Assembly (NCBI GenBank): GCA_019916065.1 | Contig: CM034236.1 | Span: 21,779,508 to 21,843,507 of the forward strand | From: Vitellaria paradoxa | Lineage: Eukaryota > Streptophyta > Magnoliopsida > Ericales > Sapotaceae | Length of the DNA: 64,000 nt | Reading direction: 5' to 3' | Shown: positions 1 to 11,997 of the stretch, one piece after another | How positions within the stretch are numbered: the first letter of the stretch is position 1 | Layout of the letters: every line of letters starts with the position of its first letter | The notes under the pieces: generated by a model | Database searches by the model: none | What the model saw: only the letters and a program-made list of their open reading frames with translations | What the model was told of the DNA's origin: nothing | Made by a program: the position numbers and the translations under genes

Positions 1-939
1 AATTTTTAATTTTTAATTGATATGAAATATACAATTAATTTAAATAATATAATTATAATTTTTTTTATAAAACATGCAATTCATTTTAAATTTTTTAGAA
101 AAGTATTAAATTTTAATTTTTCTAATAAAAAATTAATTGCGGTAGATATCGTAAAGTGAGTTGTTGATTAGTTTATTTTGCCACGAATTGTTGTTAATTT
201 ACTTGTATTATATATTTTTCTTGTTGCAAACTTTTAGTTAATTTATTTGAGTATTAATTTTTCAATTTTTTTCAATTTCAAATTACGAAACTCAAAATTT
301 AAATAATAATAATAATACACAAACCTCTAATGAAAATTTTAATAATAATTCAAATATTTATGATAAAAGTAATAATTCAAATAATAATATGGTACAAAAA
401 CCCTTTCAAATATTTAAATCAGTTAAATTAATAATAACAATATTAAGTATATTATAATAAATAAATAAATTAACAATAATACACAACCCCTAATGAAAAT
501 TTAGCAATAATTCAAATATTTACGATGATGATGGTGATGAGGATGATGATGAAGATGATAATAATAATAATAAATGGGTCGATCCAATCTCTAACATAGA
601 TTAGGCCCAATCCAATCTATTAAACTTAGGTCTAATACAATCTAATATTAATTAATTAGGCCTATTCAATTTCTAACATATGATTAGACCCAATCCAATA
701 TATTAAACTTAGGACCAATCCAATCCATATTTATTAGTTGGGTCAAATTAATCTCTAACATATGATTGGGTCTGATCCAATATATTAAATTTGGACCCAA
801 TCCAATCCAATCCAATATTTATTACTTGGGCCACTCTAATGTCTAACATATGATTAGGCCTGATCTACTATATTGAATATTAGTATTAATAATATAGTTA
901 AATTTGTTAAATTAATAATGATATTAAGTAAATTATAAT
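1..939. repeat. TA-rich repeat, copy A, left part
   Basis: AT-rich non-coding sequence with GAT/AAT microsatellite (about 525-570) and a stretch of CAATCCAATCT/AACATATGATT phrases (580-860). It matches 13324-13889, 23364-23438 and 25817-26100 almost base for base, so it is one of two copies of the same segment. Copy B lies inside a CACTA element, so copy A is probably a remnant of a related CACTA whose left end is outside the window. It is interrupted at 939/940 by the chromovirus and resumes at 10419. No gene is visible. Confidence 0.8.
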
Positions 940-2808
940 TGTGACATCTTGAGTTTTTTTTTTATGCATTAATTTTATCTTTATTAATTTAATTTCTATG
1001 CTTAGAAATTTTTAATTTCATATTATTATAAGATTTATATAATTATAATTAGTAATAGATAAATTAAATTATTAATACATATATATATACATATTAGTGT
1101 ATATATATATATATTAATTAAACTAAAGGGATAAATATTATATATATTTTAGCCACATGGCTATTCATAGGATAATTGATGGGTGTAGGTCCATCATGAT
1201 ATGGATATAAATATATATAGGAGTGGCAAGATTTAAAGCCACGTATAAGGCCATGTGATAAAAATAATAAACATAATAATAATTATAATAGAATATTAAT
1301 TAAGGGTGGTGTGTGGCTAAACCACATGGAGAAGGATACACCTACACATAAGCACTTGAGATAGACAATTAATGCTTGGAAGGAGTTGCCGTGGACTTGC
1401 TTGGACCATCTTGAGACCATATATATGTGTATGTGTGACCGGTTGCACCAAGACTAAGTGGGACGGTGGAGGAACAGAAGAAAAAAAAAAACAAGAGGAA
1501 GCCGCGGTGAAGAGGAAAAAAAAATAGCAAAGAAGGGGAAATTTTAGGAAATTTTGGCCGAAAAATTGAGATAAGTTATTTTGCTGAATTAAAATTTTTT
1601 TTTCTTTTGGGTTAGATAAATTAAATATAAGGAGGGTGGGATGGTTATGTTTTATTTATTTTGATTAATTTACAATAAGTTTTAAATATTTAATGTCTAA
1701 TTTGTATGTTTTATTGGGCTAAAAAAGAAAAAATAGGACCCAAGGATAATCAGCAGCCACCACCTCAGTAAATTGACTTTCCCAGGATATCTACTGTCCA
1801 GGTGGGTGTATTAAACTTAAAAATAAAAGTTATTAAATATGATAGTTACATTTTATTTGTTTATTGCCGAATGTTCATGTTGTTAAATTCTGTTTGCTAC
1901 TAATAAATTATTGTATGTTAGTGACGAATCGTGATTATTTTTGTGATAATAAATTTAAGAAATAATATTTTTCTAGTGAAAAAAATAATAATAATAATAC
2001 ATTGTTGCATATTAGCATGAGTTGTGTGCATTACACTTACATTATGGTTAGATGGGACCAGACTAGATAGGGCCAAAGAAAGAAAAAAAAAAAGATGAGG
2101 CCAGATGGGGCCAGAAATCAATAATATGTGGCTAGATGGGGCCGGAGAAAATAATATAGCTAGATGGGGCTAATGGGACAAGCTAAATTAAAGCCACTGT
2201 CCACCGTTGAGCGCTCAACTTATGGGCCAGATGGGGCCAAATGTATGTTTCATGATTATTTAAATCATATGTTATGCGAATGTGCTATGATATGGCTAGA
2301 TGGGGCCTAGTAATGATGAATTGTGTATTGAAATATAATTATCTGATGTGACACAATTGAATTGAATTATGAATTGGTTGTGGAATAGTTACGGATATAA
2401 TTGTTATGAATTAAAATTTTGGTGCATATTTATTATCTTTTATTTTAAGTATAATAGTTCCACTAAGTGTGTGACACTCACACCCAAATTTACATCTTTC
2501 AGGTTGAATTTAGAAGTTGCTACGAGTGATTAGAGAAGAACCTGAGTTGTTTATTTTATCTTTTAATTTTGTGTTTAAGGTTTCTATAAGTAATCTAAGG
2601 CTAGATGGTGTCAGATTAATACTTGGTTAATTGAGTCTTATGAGTTGTAAGTTTATGTATGTTGGAGCTTCATGGATAATTTCTGTTTGCCTCTTTGTTT
2701 TAAATTTTACATGATGAGATAATATTGATATATTATATTTAGGTAGATAATTTGATAACTTCCACCCTATTTAAGGGATTAAATGTAACCTAAAATAGGG
2801 ATGTGACA
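940..2808 (+). repeat. 5' LTR of the chromovirus
   Basis: 1869 bp, TG...CA ended, and colinear with 8600-10418. Differences include short indels and substitutions, for example extra AGATGGGG-type repeat units near 2048-2130. The LTR pair has therefore been diverging for some time. It contains a cluster of a short AGATGGGGCC-like phrase (2050-2320). A run of TATATA lies near 1080-1115. Confidence 0.93.
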
Positions 2809-2811
2809 AGT

Positions 2812-2823
2812 TGGTATCAGAGC
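2812..2823 (+). other. Primer binding site, tRNA-iMet
   Basis: TGGTATCAGAGC begins three bases after the end of the 5' LTR. This is the usual plant complement of the 3' end of initiator tRNA-Met, used to prime minus-strand DNA synthesis. Confidence 0.93.
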
Positions 2824-2997
2824 AGGTTAATAAGATCAAATGTGGGATCTTGGTTAACAGAGAGGAAGAGAGATAAGTAGTTTATGATAGCCTTTAGGAG
2901 AACCAGATAGGCTATTGATATTTTATTTCCTAAAGAGAAAGGTTGTTATGGGCACTGATTGGACTTTTATTAATGTTTACAGCATAGGGTGGGGTAG

Positions 2998-3591
2998 ATG
3001 GCGAACCTATGGATGTTATGGTCCCAGTAGATACTAGCACGTCAGGAGGCCTTAGCTAACCTTGATATAGAAGAACAACATTTCATCCAGATAAGGGCTT
3101 GAGAGCTAACTCGACAGAATATCTTAGATACTGTGGGGTCTTGGGCACAAGGGACAAGACACATCCAGAATATGATTACACGGGAAAAAGCGGTGTTAGA
3201 ATTGCTAGCAGCAGAGCGACAGCTACAACTACTAGACACCCCACAGGCTTTTTTAGGGTTAGTTCATACAATGGTGCAGGAAGGGGCTTTAGTATATCAA
3301 CCAGTAGCTGGAGCGCCCGCACAACTCGACCCAGCCCAACTGCCATTCACCTTAGCTCCTCCACCTATTCCTGAGCCAGTAGTAGATCCAGTTGCTGATG
3401 AGGACCTAGGAGATGAGCCAGAAGAAAACCTTGGGGAGCCTATTGTTATTGACTTGACTGGAGAGTCGGATGATGACACTGATGGGGGTTCTTTTGAGGA
3501 AGACCCAGAAGAGGACCCAGAGGAGCCTATCTTCATTGATTTGACGGGGGAGTCAGATAGTGATACTGAAGGAGGCTCTACCATCGCATAG
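2998..3591 (+). pseudogene. Accessory ORF upstream of gag, with two SUMO-interaction-like motifs
   Basis: A reading frame of about 197 codons lies between the PBS and gag, from ATG 2998 to TAG 3589-3591. It is broken by stops at 3028-3030 and 3100-3102; after 3102 it is open for 163 codons. The N-terminal half looks helical and rich in Gln, Arg and Leu. A Pro-rich linker follows (about 3350-3390), then an acidic tail. The tail holds a tandem duplication: PIVIDLTGESDDDTDGGS (around 3437-3490) and PIFIDLTGESDSDTEGGS (around 3527-3580). Each has a hydrophobic I/V-I-D-L core followed by acidic and Ser/Thr residues, the classic SUMO-interacting motif pattern. I do not recognise a named family. An extra ORF in this position is known from some plant retrotransposons. 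Its function is inferred from the motif only. Confidence 0.6.
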
Positions 3592-3948
3592 GAGTTGGAT
3601 AGTGTTTGTACATAATTTTGGGGCTGATAGGCGACAATTGTATATAGTTTTGGAAATGATATTATGCAACACCGGTCTATGTATAGTTTTGAAAATCACT
3701 GACCAGTGACAAATACGTATATCCCAGCGTAGGGATAGACTGACATTTTACATATAGTTAGGACGATATGTAGATGTAGAAATATTTTTGTAAGCTGTTC
3801 AGATAATAGTAATGAAAGTCCATAATATTATCTAAATGTGTGGTTACTTCCATATATTTCTATTGAGTTGAATACTAAGGAATATGAAATTATAAATGTG
3901 ATGAAAGTATATTTTGCACCTCACTGTGAATTTAATGTCAGATAAAAT

Positions 3949-5139
3949 ATGGATATTGAACACAATTCTGAGGGAATAGAAGGAGAGGGCTCAGTTGGTC
4001 AGATTCCACCACCGGTGGAGGCTGAAAGGCAACCCAGAGATCAAGGGGATCAACCTCCAGCACAGAATCAGCCAGATCCTGTGGAAAGGGTACTTCAGGC
4101 TGTAGCTAGATTGGTTGAACTTCAGACGAAGTAGAGGGCCAGACCCGAGGCTCATAGTACTATTTATGAACAATTTCTTAAGTTGGGACCTACATCTTTC
4201 TTCGGTACTGTTAACCTTTTGAAAGCTGAAGATTAGTTGAAGAGTATGGAAGTAATTTTTGAGGTAATGAAAATTGCTGATGAGGACAAAATCATTCTAG
4301 CAACATTTATGTTGAAGGATCAAGCTAGACTTTGGTAGGAAGCTACTAAAAGGTTGTCAGTTGTTGCAATAACTTGGAATCAATTTTGTGATGCCTTCAA
4401 TGATAAGTACTTTCCTTAATCATATAGGTATGAAAAGGAACAGGAGTTTATTACTCTACGGCAAGGGAAGATGTTCGTTGCAGAGTATGAAGCTCAATTT
4501 ACTACCTTATCCAGATTTGCTCCAGAGCTAGTGCAAACAGAAGATGCAAAATGTCAGAGATTTCAACAGGGATTGGAGCTTTCTATCAGATCCTGAATTT
4601 CTGCTTTTGAGATGAGAAGTTATGGAGATTTGGTAAATAAGGCAAAGATTGTGAAAAAAGATGTTTGGGAGGCAATTGGAAGGCGAGAACAATCCAAAAA
4701 GGCTAGATTTGACTTGTCAGCTTCTCGGAGGATAGAAGGTGAATCTTCTAGACAAAGAAGTCAATATCCCCAGAATTATAGAGGTTCGGGTCAATCAAGG
4801 GGAAGTAGGAGTGTCAGTTATGGTAGGACTCGAGAACAGAGCTCTAGGCTGACACCATCGGGTTCACGTGGGGTAGATGTTGGAGAAAAAATGAGAAATG
4901 TGGTATACTTTAGGTGTGGGGCCACAGGACATTATGCTAGTGACTGTACTGTTCTGCAACCCTTTACTTGTTTTCGATGTGGTCAAGAGGGGCATATTTC
5001 CAGGAATTGTCCTACCTTATCTACTCCAGCAACCTCTATGGCTAGTGCAATTTGTGGTAACAAACCTTCCTCAGTAGCTCCACAAAGAGGTAGAGAAGCG
5101 ACCAGGGGTCTCACTCACAGGCTCGGGTCTATGTTATGA
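3949..5139 (+). pseudogene. Gag (capsid/nucleocapsid), broken
   Basis: One frame runs from ATG 3949 to 5139 with five internal stops (4132, 4234, 4336, 4417, 4594). The capsid-type retrotrans_gag region lies at about 4140-4600: a FLKLGPTSF start, a LKDQARLW motif, then FNDKYFP and an EFITLRQGKM segment. The nucleocapsid part has one intact zinc knuckle, CFRCGQEGHISRNC (about 4966-5010). A second knuckle just upstream has lost its first Cys (Tyr-Phe-Arg-Cys). Gag would coat the RNA and form the virus-like particle. The frame then changes between about 5080 and 5136 relative to protease, so the original single polyprotein is also broken by an indel there. Confidence 0.88.
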
Positions 5140-5447
5140 CTCGTCAAGATGCTCAAGCAACTTCTGATGTTATTACAGGTATGCTTTTTGTTACTGGCAA
5201 GCTTGCTCGTGTACTGATAGATTCTGGGTCTACCCATTCATTTGTATCCCGGGCATTCTGCATGCATTTAGATCAACCACTCTCCCAATTAGATTCGATA
5301 TTAGCTGTAGTTACGCCTACCGGTGATACAATGTTAGCACGAGACATATATAGAAATTGTGTGGTACGGATAGCAGACAAGGATCTAGTTGTTGACTTGA
5401 TACCCTTGAACATATGTGACTTTGACATTATTTTGGGTATGGACTAG
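5136..5447 (+). pseudogene. Retroviral-type aspartic protease domain
   Basis: The active-site segment LIDSGSTHSF (about 5212-5240) has the D-S-G triad typical of plant Ty3/gypsy proteases. A downstream IILGMD segment marks the end of the fold. Protease would cut the Gag-Pol precursor inside the particle. The frame is closed by TAG at 5445-5447, where the family normally has a Trp, and resumes in the same frame immediately after. Confidence 0.88.
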
Positions 5448-7187
5448 TTGTCAATATATCATGCTTCTATTGACTGCTTTACCAAGGAAGTGATGTTAAA
5501 AGTCCCAGGAGAACCGGATTTAGTATTTCGTAGTGACCGTAGGGTGTTGCCTAATTGCTTGATATCAGGATTAAAAGCTAGAAAATTGTTGAATAAGGGA
5601 TGCCCAGGAATTATTGCCTATGTGGTGGATGTTAGAAGGCCTGAAACTAAGCTTAATGATCTACCAATAGTGTGTGAGTACCCTGATGTGTTTCTTGATG
5701 AGTTGCGAGGAGTGGTCCTAGATAGAGATGTTGAATTTACTATTGAGCTGTTACCTGGAACTACACCAATTTCAATTGCACCTTACAGAATAGCACCTGT
5801 TGAGTTGAAAGAATTGAAAGTTTAATTACAAGATTTATTAGACAAAGGTTTTATTCGGCCTAGTGTGTCTCCATGGGGAGCACCCGTCTTATTTATGAAG
5901 AAGAAAGATGGTACCATGAGGTTATGTATTGATTACCGTCAACTGAATCGAGTAACGGTAAAAAATAGGTATCCATTACCCAGAATTGATGATTTATTCG
6001 ATCAATTGCAAGGTGCTACTGTGTTCTCAAAGATTGATTTGAAATCTGGATACTATCAGATTAAGGTAAGAGATAGTGATGCGCCTAAGATAGCCTTCCG
6101 AACCAGATATGGACACTATGAATTTCTTGTTATGCCTTTTGGACTGACTAATGCACCAGCTGTCTTCATGGACTTGATGAACCGGGTATTTAAACCCTAC
6201 CTTGATGTCTTCGTGATTGTTTTTATTGATGACATTTTGGTTTACTCAAAGAGTAAGGAAGAGCATGCACAACATCTTAGAATGGTCTTACAAACCTTAC
6301 GGGAAAAATAACTGTTTGCAAAGCTTAGTAAGTGTGAATTTTGGTTAGATCAAGTAGTATTCTTGGGTCATGTGATTTCAGATAATGGTATCAGTGTTGA
6401 TCCTAAGAAGGTTAAGGCAGTTTTGAATTGGGAGCGTCCAACTAGTGTGACCGAAGTGCGTAGTTTTCTTGGGTTGGCAGGGTATTATCGTCGTTTCATT
6501 TAAAACTTCTCTTCTATTGCATCACCTATGACACGATTAACTCGTAAGGGTGTTAAATTTGAATGGAATGATAGTTGTGAGGAAAGTTTTCAGGAATTAA
6601 AGACCAGGTTGACTACAGCTCCAGTATTGGCACTTCCTTCAAATAATGGTGGATTTGTAATTTACAGTGATACTTCATGCCAAGGGTTAGGATGTGTTCT
6701 AATGCAAAATGGAAGGGTAATTGCATACGCTTCGAGGCAATTAAGATCTCATGAACAAAATTATCCAACCCATGATTTAGAATTAGCTGCAGTTGTATTT
6801 GCTTTGAAGTTATGGAGGCATTATTTGTATGGTGAGGCTATTGATATTTATACTGATCATCAAAGCTTGAAGTATTTGTTTACTCAGAAAGAGTTAAATT
6901 TGAGACAAAGAAGATGGGTAGAGTTATTGAAGGATTATGATTGCAGTATCCACTATCACCCAGGTAAAGCAAATGTGGTAGCAGATGCTCTGAGTCGTAA
7001 GACTATGGGAACACTAGCTTGTAATTGGTGTTGGAGGATTCATACATTTAATGACTTAACGTATATGGCTGTGGAGCTAGCTATGACAAGAACAGATGCG
7101 TTAATTGCTCGAATTAGGGTGAGACCATTACTACTCGATCGTATTAAGAAGTTACAATTAGAAGATGCCCAATCACAGAAAATTTAG
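5448..7187 (+). pseudogene. Reverse transcriptase and RNase H domains
   Basis: Same frame as protease, interrupted by stops at 5823, 6309, 6501 and 7185. RT motifs are in order: [16 protein letters not shown], the [13 protein letters not shown] block, PFGLTNAP, and the catalytic FIDDILVYS (about 6223-6249) with its Asp pair. RNase H follows at about 6640-6990 with [24 protein letters not shown] and the ADALSR block. Together they would turn genomic RNA into double-stranded DNA. The motifs are well preserved although the frame is not, which suggests inactivation by scattered point changes rather than large deletions. Confidence 0.92.
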
Positions 7188-7193
7188 AAACAA

Positions 7194-8587
7194 ATGGTAG
7201 ACAATACTCAGACAAATTTTGTGGTTAGGGAAGATGGGTTACTCTGTTATGGTAGTAGAGTCTATGTACCAGAAAATTCAGAATTAAAAAGGAAAATTTT
7301 GGATGAGGCACACCATTCTCCTTATGTTATGCATCCTAGGAGTACAAAGATGTATCGAGATTTGCGAGAACATTACTGGTGGCCTGGTATGAAACGGAAA
7401 ATTGTAGAATTTGTTGCTAGGTGTTTGACTTGTCAACAAGTAAAAGCGGAACATTAAAGTCCTGCTGGGTTACTACAGCTACTCCCTATCCCAGAGTGGA
7501 AATGGGAACATATTACAATGGATTTGATTGTCGAGTTGCCACGTACTCAAAAAGGTTTTGATTCTATTTGGGTGATCGTTGATAGGTTAACCAAGTCAGC
7601 TCATTTCTTACCTGTGAAATCTAATTATACGGCTGATAAATATGCTGCATTGTATGTTAAGGAGATTGTGAGGTTACATGGTGCACCTGTGTCTATTGTG
7701 GCTGATAGAGATCCAAATTTTACGTCTAGGTTCTGGCCTAGTTTACAACAAGCTATGGGAACGACTTTAAAGTTTAGTACTGCATTTAATCCTCAAACAG
7801 ATAGACAATCTGAGAGAACAATTCAGACCTTAGAGGACATGCTACGGGCTTGTGTGTTAAATTTAAGGGAAATTGGGATGATCTGTTGCCATTGATGGAA
7901 TTTGCCTACAACAATAGTTTTCATTCCAGTATTGGCATGGCACCATTTGAGGCTTTGTATGGCCGTAAATGTAGAACTCCAATTTGTTGGAACGAAGTAG
8001 GAGAAAGGAAATTACTTGGGCCAGAACTAGTACAGGACACAGTAGATAAAGTAAAGGTGATCCGAGATAGATTGAAAATAGCCCAGAGTTGTCAGAAAAG
8101 CTATGTAGATAACCGCAGACGAGAGTTAGAATTCGTTGTGGGTGATAAACTATTTCTCAAAGTTTCTCCTTGGAAAGGCGTGCTAAGGTTTGGAAAGAGG
8201 GGGAAATTAAGTCCTCACTACATTGGACCTTATGAGATTATACAAAGAGTAGGGGAAACTACATATAGATTGGCTCTATCCCCAGAATTTTCTAGACTTC
8301 ATGATGTGTTCCATGTATCAATGTTGCGTAAGTACATTCCTGATCCTTCTCATGTATTATCCTCTCAACCAATTGAACTGAAAGAAGATCTATCTTATAC
8401 GGAGGAGCCGGTACAAATTTTGGATAGAAGGGATCAAGTTTTGCGAAATAAGATAATACCATTAGTGAAAGTATTATGGAAACGTCAAACTGTGGAGGAG
8501 GCCACTTGGGAAAGTGAAGAGAATATGCGAAAGCAATACCCATACCTATTTCCGCCAGGTAAGAATTTCGAGGACGAAATTCTTTAA
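7194..8587 (+). pseudogene. Integrase with chromodomain-like tail
   Basis: The N-terminal HHCC zinc-binding region is at about 7308-7440 (HHSPYVMHP ... CLTCQQ). A TAA sits at 7455. The core domain carries the D-D-35-E triad: Asp in MDLIVELP (7518), Asp in VADRDPNF (about 7700) and Glu in the SERTIQTLED segment (about 7810). A frameshift near 7850-7890 moves the rest into another frame (7850-8587), which holds the MEFAYNNSFHSSIGM block, the GPYEI beta-barrel region and a C-terminal chromodomain-like segment with VLWK, EEATWE and YPYLF. In chromoviruses this tail directs integration into heterochromatin. Confidence 0.9.
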
Positions 8588-8599
8588 GGAGAGGAGAAT
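8586..8599 (+). other. Polypurine tract
   Basis: AAGGAGAGGAGAAT lies directly before the 3' LTR start TGTGAC at 8600. It is the expected plus-strand primer position. Confidence 0.85.
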
Positions 8600-10418
8600 T
8601 GTGACATCTTAAATTTTTTTTATGCATTAATTTTATCTTTATTAATTTAATTTCTATGCTTAGAAATTTTTAATTTCATATTATTATAAGATTTATATAA
8701 TTATAATTAGTAATAGATAAATTAAATTATTAATACATATATATACATATTAGTGTATATATATATTAATTAAACTAAAGGGATAAATATTATATATATT
8801 TTAGCCACATGGCTATTCATAGGATAATTGATGGGTGTAGGGCCATCATGATATGGATATAAATATATATAGGAGTGGCAAGATTTAAAGCCACGTATAA
8901 GGCCATGTGATAAAAATAATAAACATAATAATATTTATAATAGAATATTAATTAAGGGTGGTGTGTGGCTAAACCACGTGGAGAAGGATACACCTACACA
9001 TAAGCACTTGAGATAGATAATTAATGCTTGGAAGGAGTTGCCGTGGACTTGCTTGGACCATCTTGAGACTATATATATGTGTATGTGTGACCGGTTGCAC
9101 CAAGACTAAGTGGGACGGTGGAGGAACAGAAGAAAAAAAAAATGAGAGGAAGCCGCGGTGAAGAGGGAAAAAAAAATAGCAAAGAAGGGGAAATTTTAAG
9201 AAATTTTGGCCGAAAAATTGAGGTAAGTTATTTTGCTGAATTAAAATCTTTTTTTTTCTTTTTTCTTTTGGGTTAGATAAATTAAATATGAGGAGGGTAG
9301 GATGGTTATGTTTTATTTATTTTGATTAATTTACAATAAGTTTTAAATATTTAATGTCTAATTTGTATGTTTTATTGGGCTAAAAAAAAAAAGGACCCAA
9401 GGATAATCAGCAGCTACCACCTCAGTAAATTGACTTTCCCAGGATATCTACTGTCTAGGTGGGTGTATTAAACTTAAAAATAAAAGTTATTAAATATGAA
9501 TAGTTACATTTTATTTGTTTATTGCCGAATGTTCATGTTGTTAAATTCTGTTTGCTACTAATAAATTATTGTATGTTAGTGGCGAATCGTGATTATTTGT
9601 GTGATAATAAATTTAAGAAATAATATTTTTCTAGTGAAAAAAAAATAATAATAATACATTGTTGCATATCAGCATGAGTTGTGTGTATTACACTTGCATT
9701 ATGGTCAGATGGGGCCAAAGAAAGAAAAAAAAAAGATGAGGCCAGATGGGGCCAGAAAAAATAATATAGCCAGATGGGGCTAATGGGACAAGCTAAATTA
9801 AAGCCACTGTCCACCGTTGAGCGCTCAACTCATGGGCCAGATGGGGCCAAATGTATGTTGCATGATTATTTAAATCATATGTTATGCGAATGTATTATGA
9901 TATGGCTAGATGGGGTCTAGTAATGATGAATTGTGTATTGAAATATAATTATCTGATGTGACACAATTGAATTGAATTATGAATTGATTGTGGAATAGTA
10001 ACGGATATAATTGTTATGAATTAAATTTTTGGTGCATATTTATTATCTTTTATTTTAAGTATAATACCTCCACTGAGTGTGTGACACTCACACCCAAATT
10101 TACATCTTTCAGGTTGAATTTAGAAGTTACTACGAGTGATTAGAGAAGAACCTGAGTTGTTTATTTTATCTTTTAATTTTGTGTTTAAGGTTTCTATAAG
10201 TAATCTAAGGCTAGATGATGTCAGATTAATACTTGGTTAATTGAGTCTTATGAGTTGTAAGTTTATGTATGTTGGAGCTTCATGAATAATTTCTATTTGT
10301 CTCTTTGTTTTAAATTTTACATGATGAGATAATATTGATATATTATATTTAGGTAGAGAATTTGATAACGTCCACCCTATTTAAGGGATTAAATGTAACT
10401 TAAAATAGGGATGTGACA
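8600..10418 (+). repeat. 3' LTR of the chromovirus
   Basis: 1819 bp, from TGTGACATCTT to GATGTGACA. It is colinear with the 5' LTR but about 50 bp shorter, mostly from loss of TA dinucleotides and AGATGGGG-type units. It is followed by the target duplication ATAAT (10419-10423). Confidence 0.93.
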
Positions 10419-10723
10419 ATAATAAATTAAGTAATATTATAATAATAATCAAATAAATTAATATAATTATAATTATGTTAATAATAATATTAAATAATAA
10501 TATTAAGAATAACAGTAAATAATAATAGTAATCTTAAGTAAATTATTATAAATTAATTAATGCAATAACAACAAAATAAATTAATTAATATTATTATAAT
10601 TATATTAATAATTAGATTAGATAATGAAATTAATAATTCTATTAAATAATAATGTTAATAATATAGTAAAATTAGTTAAATTAGCAATAATAATATTAAG
10701 TAATAATAATACACAAACCCCTA
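10419..10723. repeat. TA-rich repeat, copy A, right part
   Basis: Continues copy A after the chromovirus and aligns with 26101-26480. The match stops around ACACAAACCCCT (10710-10723). From there to 10985 the sequence is unrelated and AT-rich, with no gene seen. Confidence 0.75.
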
Positions 10724-10985
10724 TTTAATATTACTTCATTTATTATAATTTATCCAGTGAACGTAGAAAAACATATAATGGTTTATATATAAGTTTCGTT
10801 GAGTCCTAATTGTAATTATTTTTAATTAATATGTCAGATTGTAACTTTTAATATAATGAATTGAAAATGAAATTAAAAGTAATAAATCTAAAATAAAACT
10901 ATGACCAAAATAGATACTAAAGTAATGTTGGAGGGGAAACAAAATGATTGTTTGCCCTAAAAATTTTAGTTTTACCAAATTCTTC

Positions 10986-11753
10986 GGGCCCGTTGGGTAA
11001 TGCTTTCATTTTTCTTTTTATATATTTTTTTTGTTTTCCATTATTTTTCTGCAAAGAATTCTTATTTTAATAAAATATTTAATTTTATTAGCTTTTTTAA
11101 GAAATTGATTGAATTTAATCAAATATATTTCATATTAATTTAATTAAATTATTTATAAAAAATAATTGAATAAAATATAATTATTATATCATTTAATTCA
11201 TTAAATATAAAATATTTTAATTATTGTTTGGTTATATTATTTATTAAAAACATTTGAATAAAATATATTTCATAATAATATAAATAATTTAATTATGATG
11301 TTTATTAAAAATAATTTGATAAAATATATATAATATTAATTAAATTAAATTAAATTTTTTATCTATTAGAAATAATTTTAATTTAATTTAGTTCAATTTA
11401 ATTATATTATTTATTAAAAATTAATAAAATATATTATATATTAATTTATATAATTAACTTACTTAATTAAATTATTTGATAAAAATAATTTTAATTTAAT
11501 AAAATATTTGAATAAAATAATTATTTTAATATGATACAATAAAAATAGACAAAATTTTACAATGGACAAAATATTTGTAACAAAAAAAAAAAGAATGAAT
11601 AAACTTTTTTTTATTTACGTTTTTCCATTTAAATTTTAATTTTTTGGAAACAAAAAAATAAAAATATGTTTAACAAATACATTTTTGTTGTCAATTTTTA
11701 AAAATCTATATATATTAACAGAAAAATACTAAACATAACGACCAACTAGGGCC
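10986..11753. mobile_element. AT-rich MITE, GGGCCCGTT family, copy 1
   Basis: Terminal inverted repeats: GGGCCCGTTGGGTAATG on the left and CAACTAGGGCC on the right. The 3-bp duplication TTC is at 10983-10985 and 11754-11756. The interior is a long run of ATTTAATTAAAT-type sequence with no ORF. It shares ends and interior style with 41975-43009, 44507-45416 and 59583-60705. A 3-bp duplication and G-rich ends suggest a non-autonomous PIF/Harbinger (Tourist) element. Confidence 0.75.
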
Positions 11754-11770
11754 TTCATGAGGTAAGTTTA

Positions 11771-11954
11771 GGCTTAGTTTGGAAGGAAAAAAATTTTAAT
11801 TTTTTGCAATTAACTACTACAAAATTATTTTTTTCTTTCGTATTTAAGAAAAGAAAAAAAAATAAATTTTTAATAGTTAGAAAAGAGTCAAATAAGGCTT
11901 GGGGAGTCTTCTTTTGTGGTAAAAGAGGCAACAATGGCTGCCCACATGTTGACC
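11771..11954. mobile_element. Tourist-like MITE, left half (split by CACTA-1)
   Basis: Starts GGCTTAGTTTGGAAGG just after TTA (11768-11770). Its partner end, CCAAACTAAGCA, is at 29806-29817, followed by TTA (29818-29820). The two halves total about 350 bp once the CACTA element is removed. The TTA duplication fits PIF/Harbinger-type MITEs. Confidence 0.7.
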
Positions 11955-11997
11955 TGCTACTAGAGAAACGAGTATATACAGAGTTGAAACTCAGGCA

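Larger units (their letters stand above)
940..10418 (+). mobile_element. Ty3/gypsy chromovirus (Tekay-like), complete but inactivated
   Basis: A full-length LTR retrotransposon of 9479 bp. It has two long LTRs starting TGTGACATCTT and ending GTGACA, a tRNA-iMet primer binding site, a purine tract, and gag, protease, RT, RNase H, integrase and a chromodomain-like tail in the Ty3/gypsy order. The 5-bp duplication ATAAT lies at 935-939 and 10419-10423. The related segment near 26090-26115 has a single ATAAT at the same place, which is a clean empty site. The tail after integrase, with its ILDRR...VLWK...EEATWE pattern, points to the Tekay/Del chromovirus lineage. About thirteen in-frame stops and at least two frameshifts show that it cannot make its own proteins. 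Confidence 0.95.
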
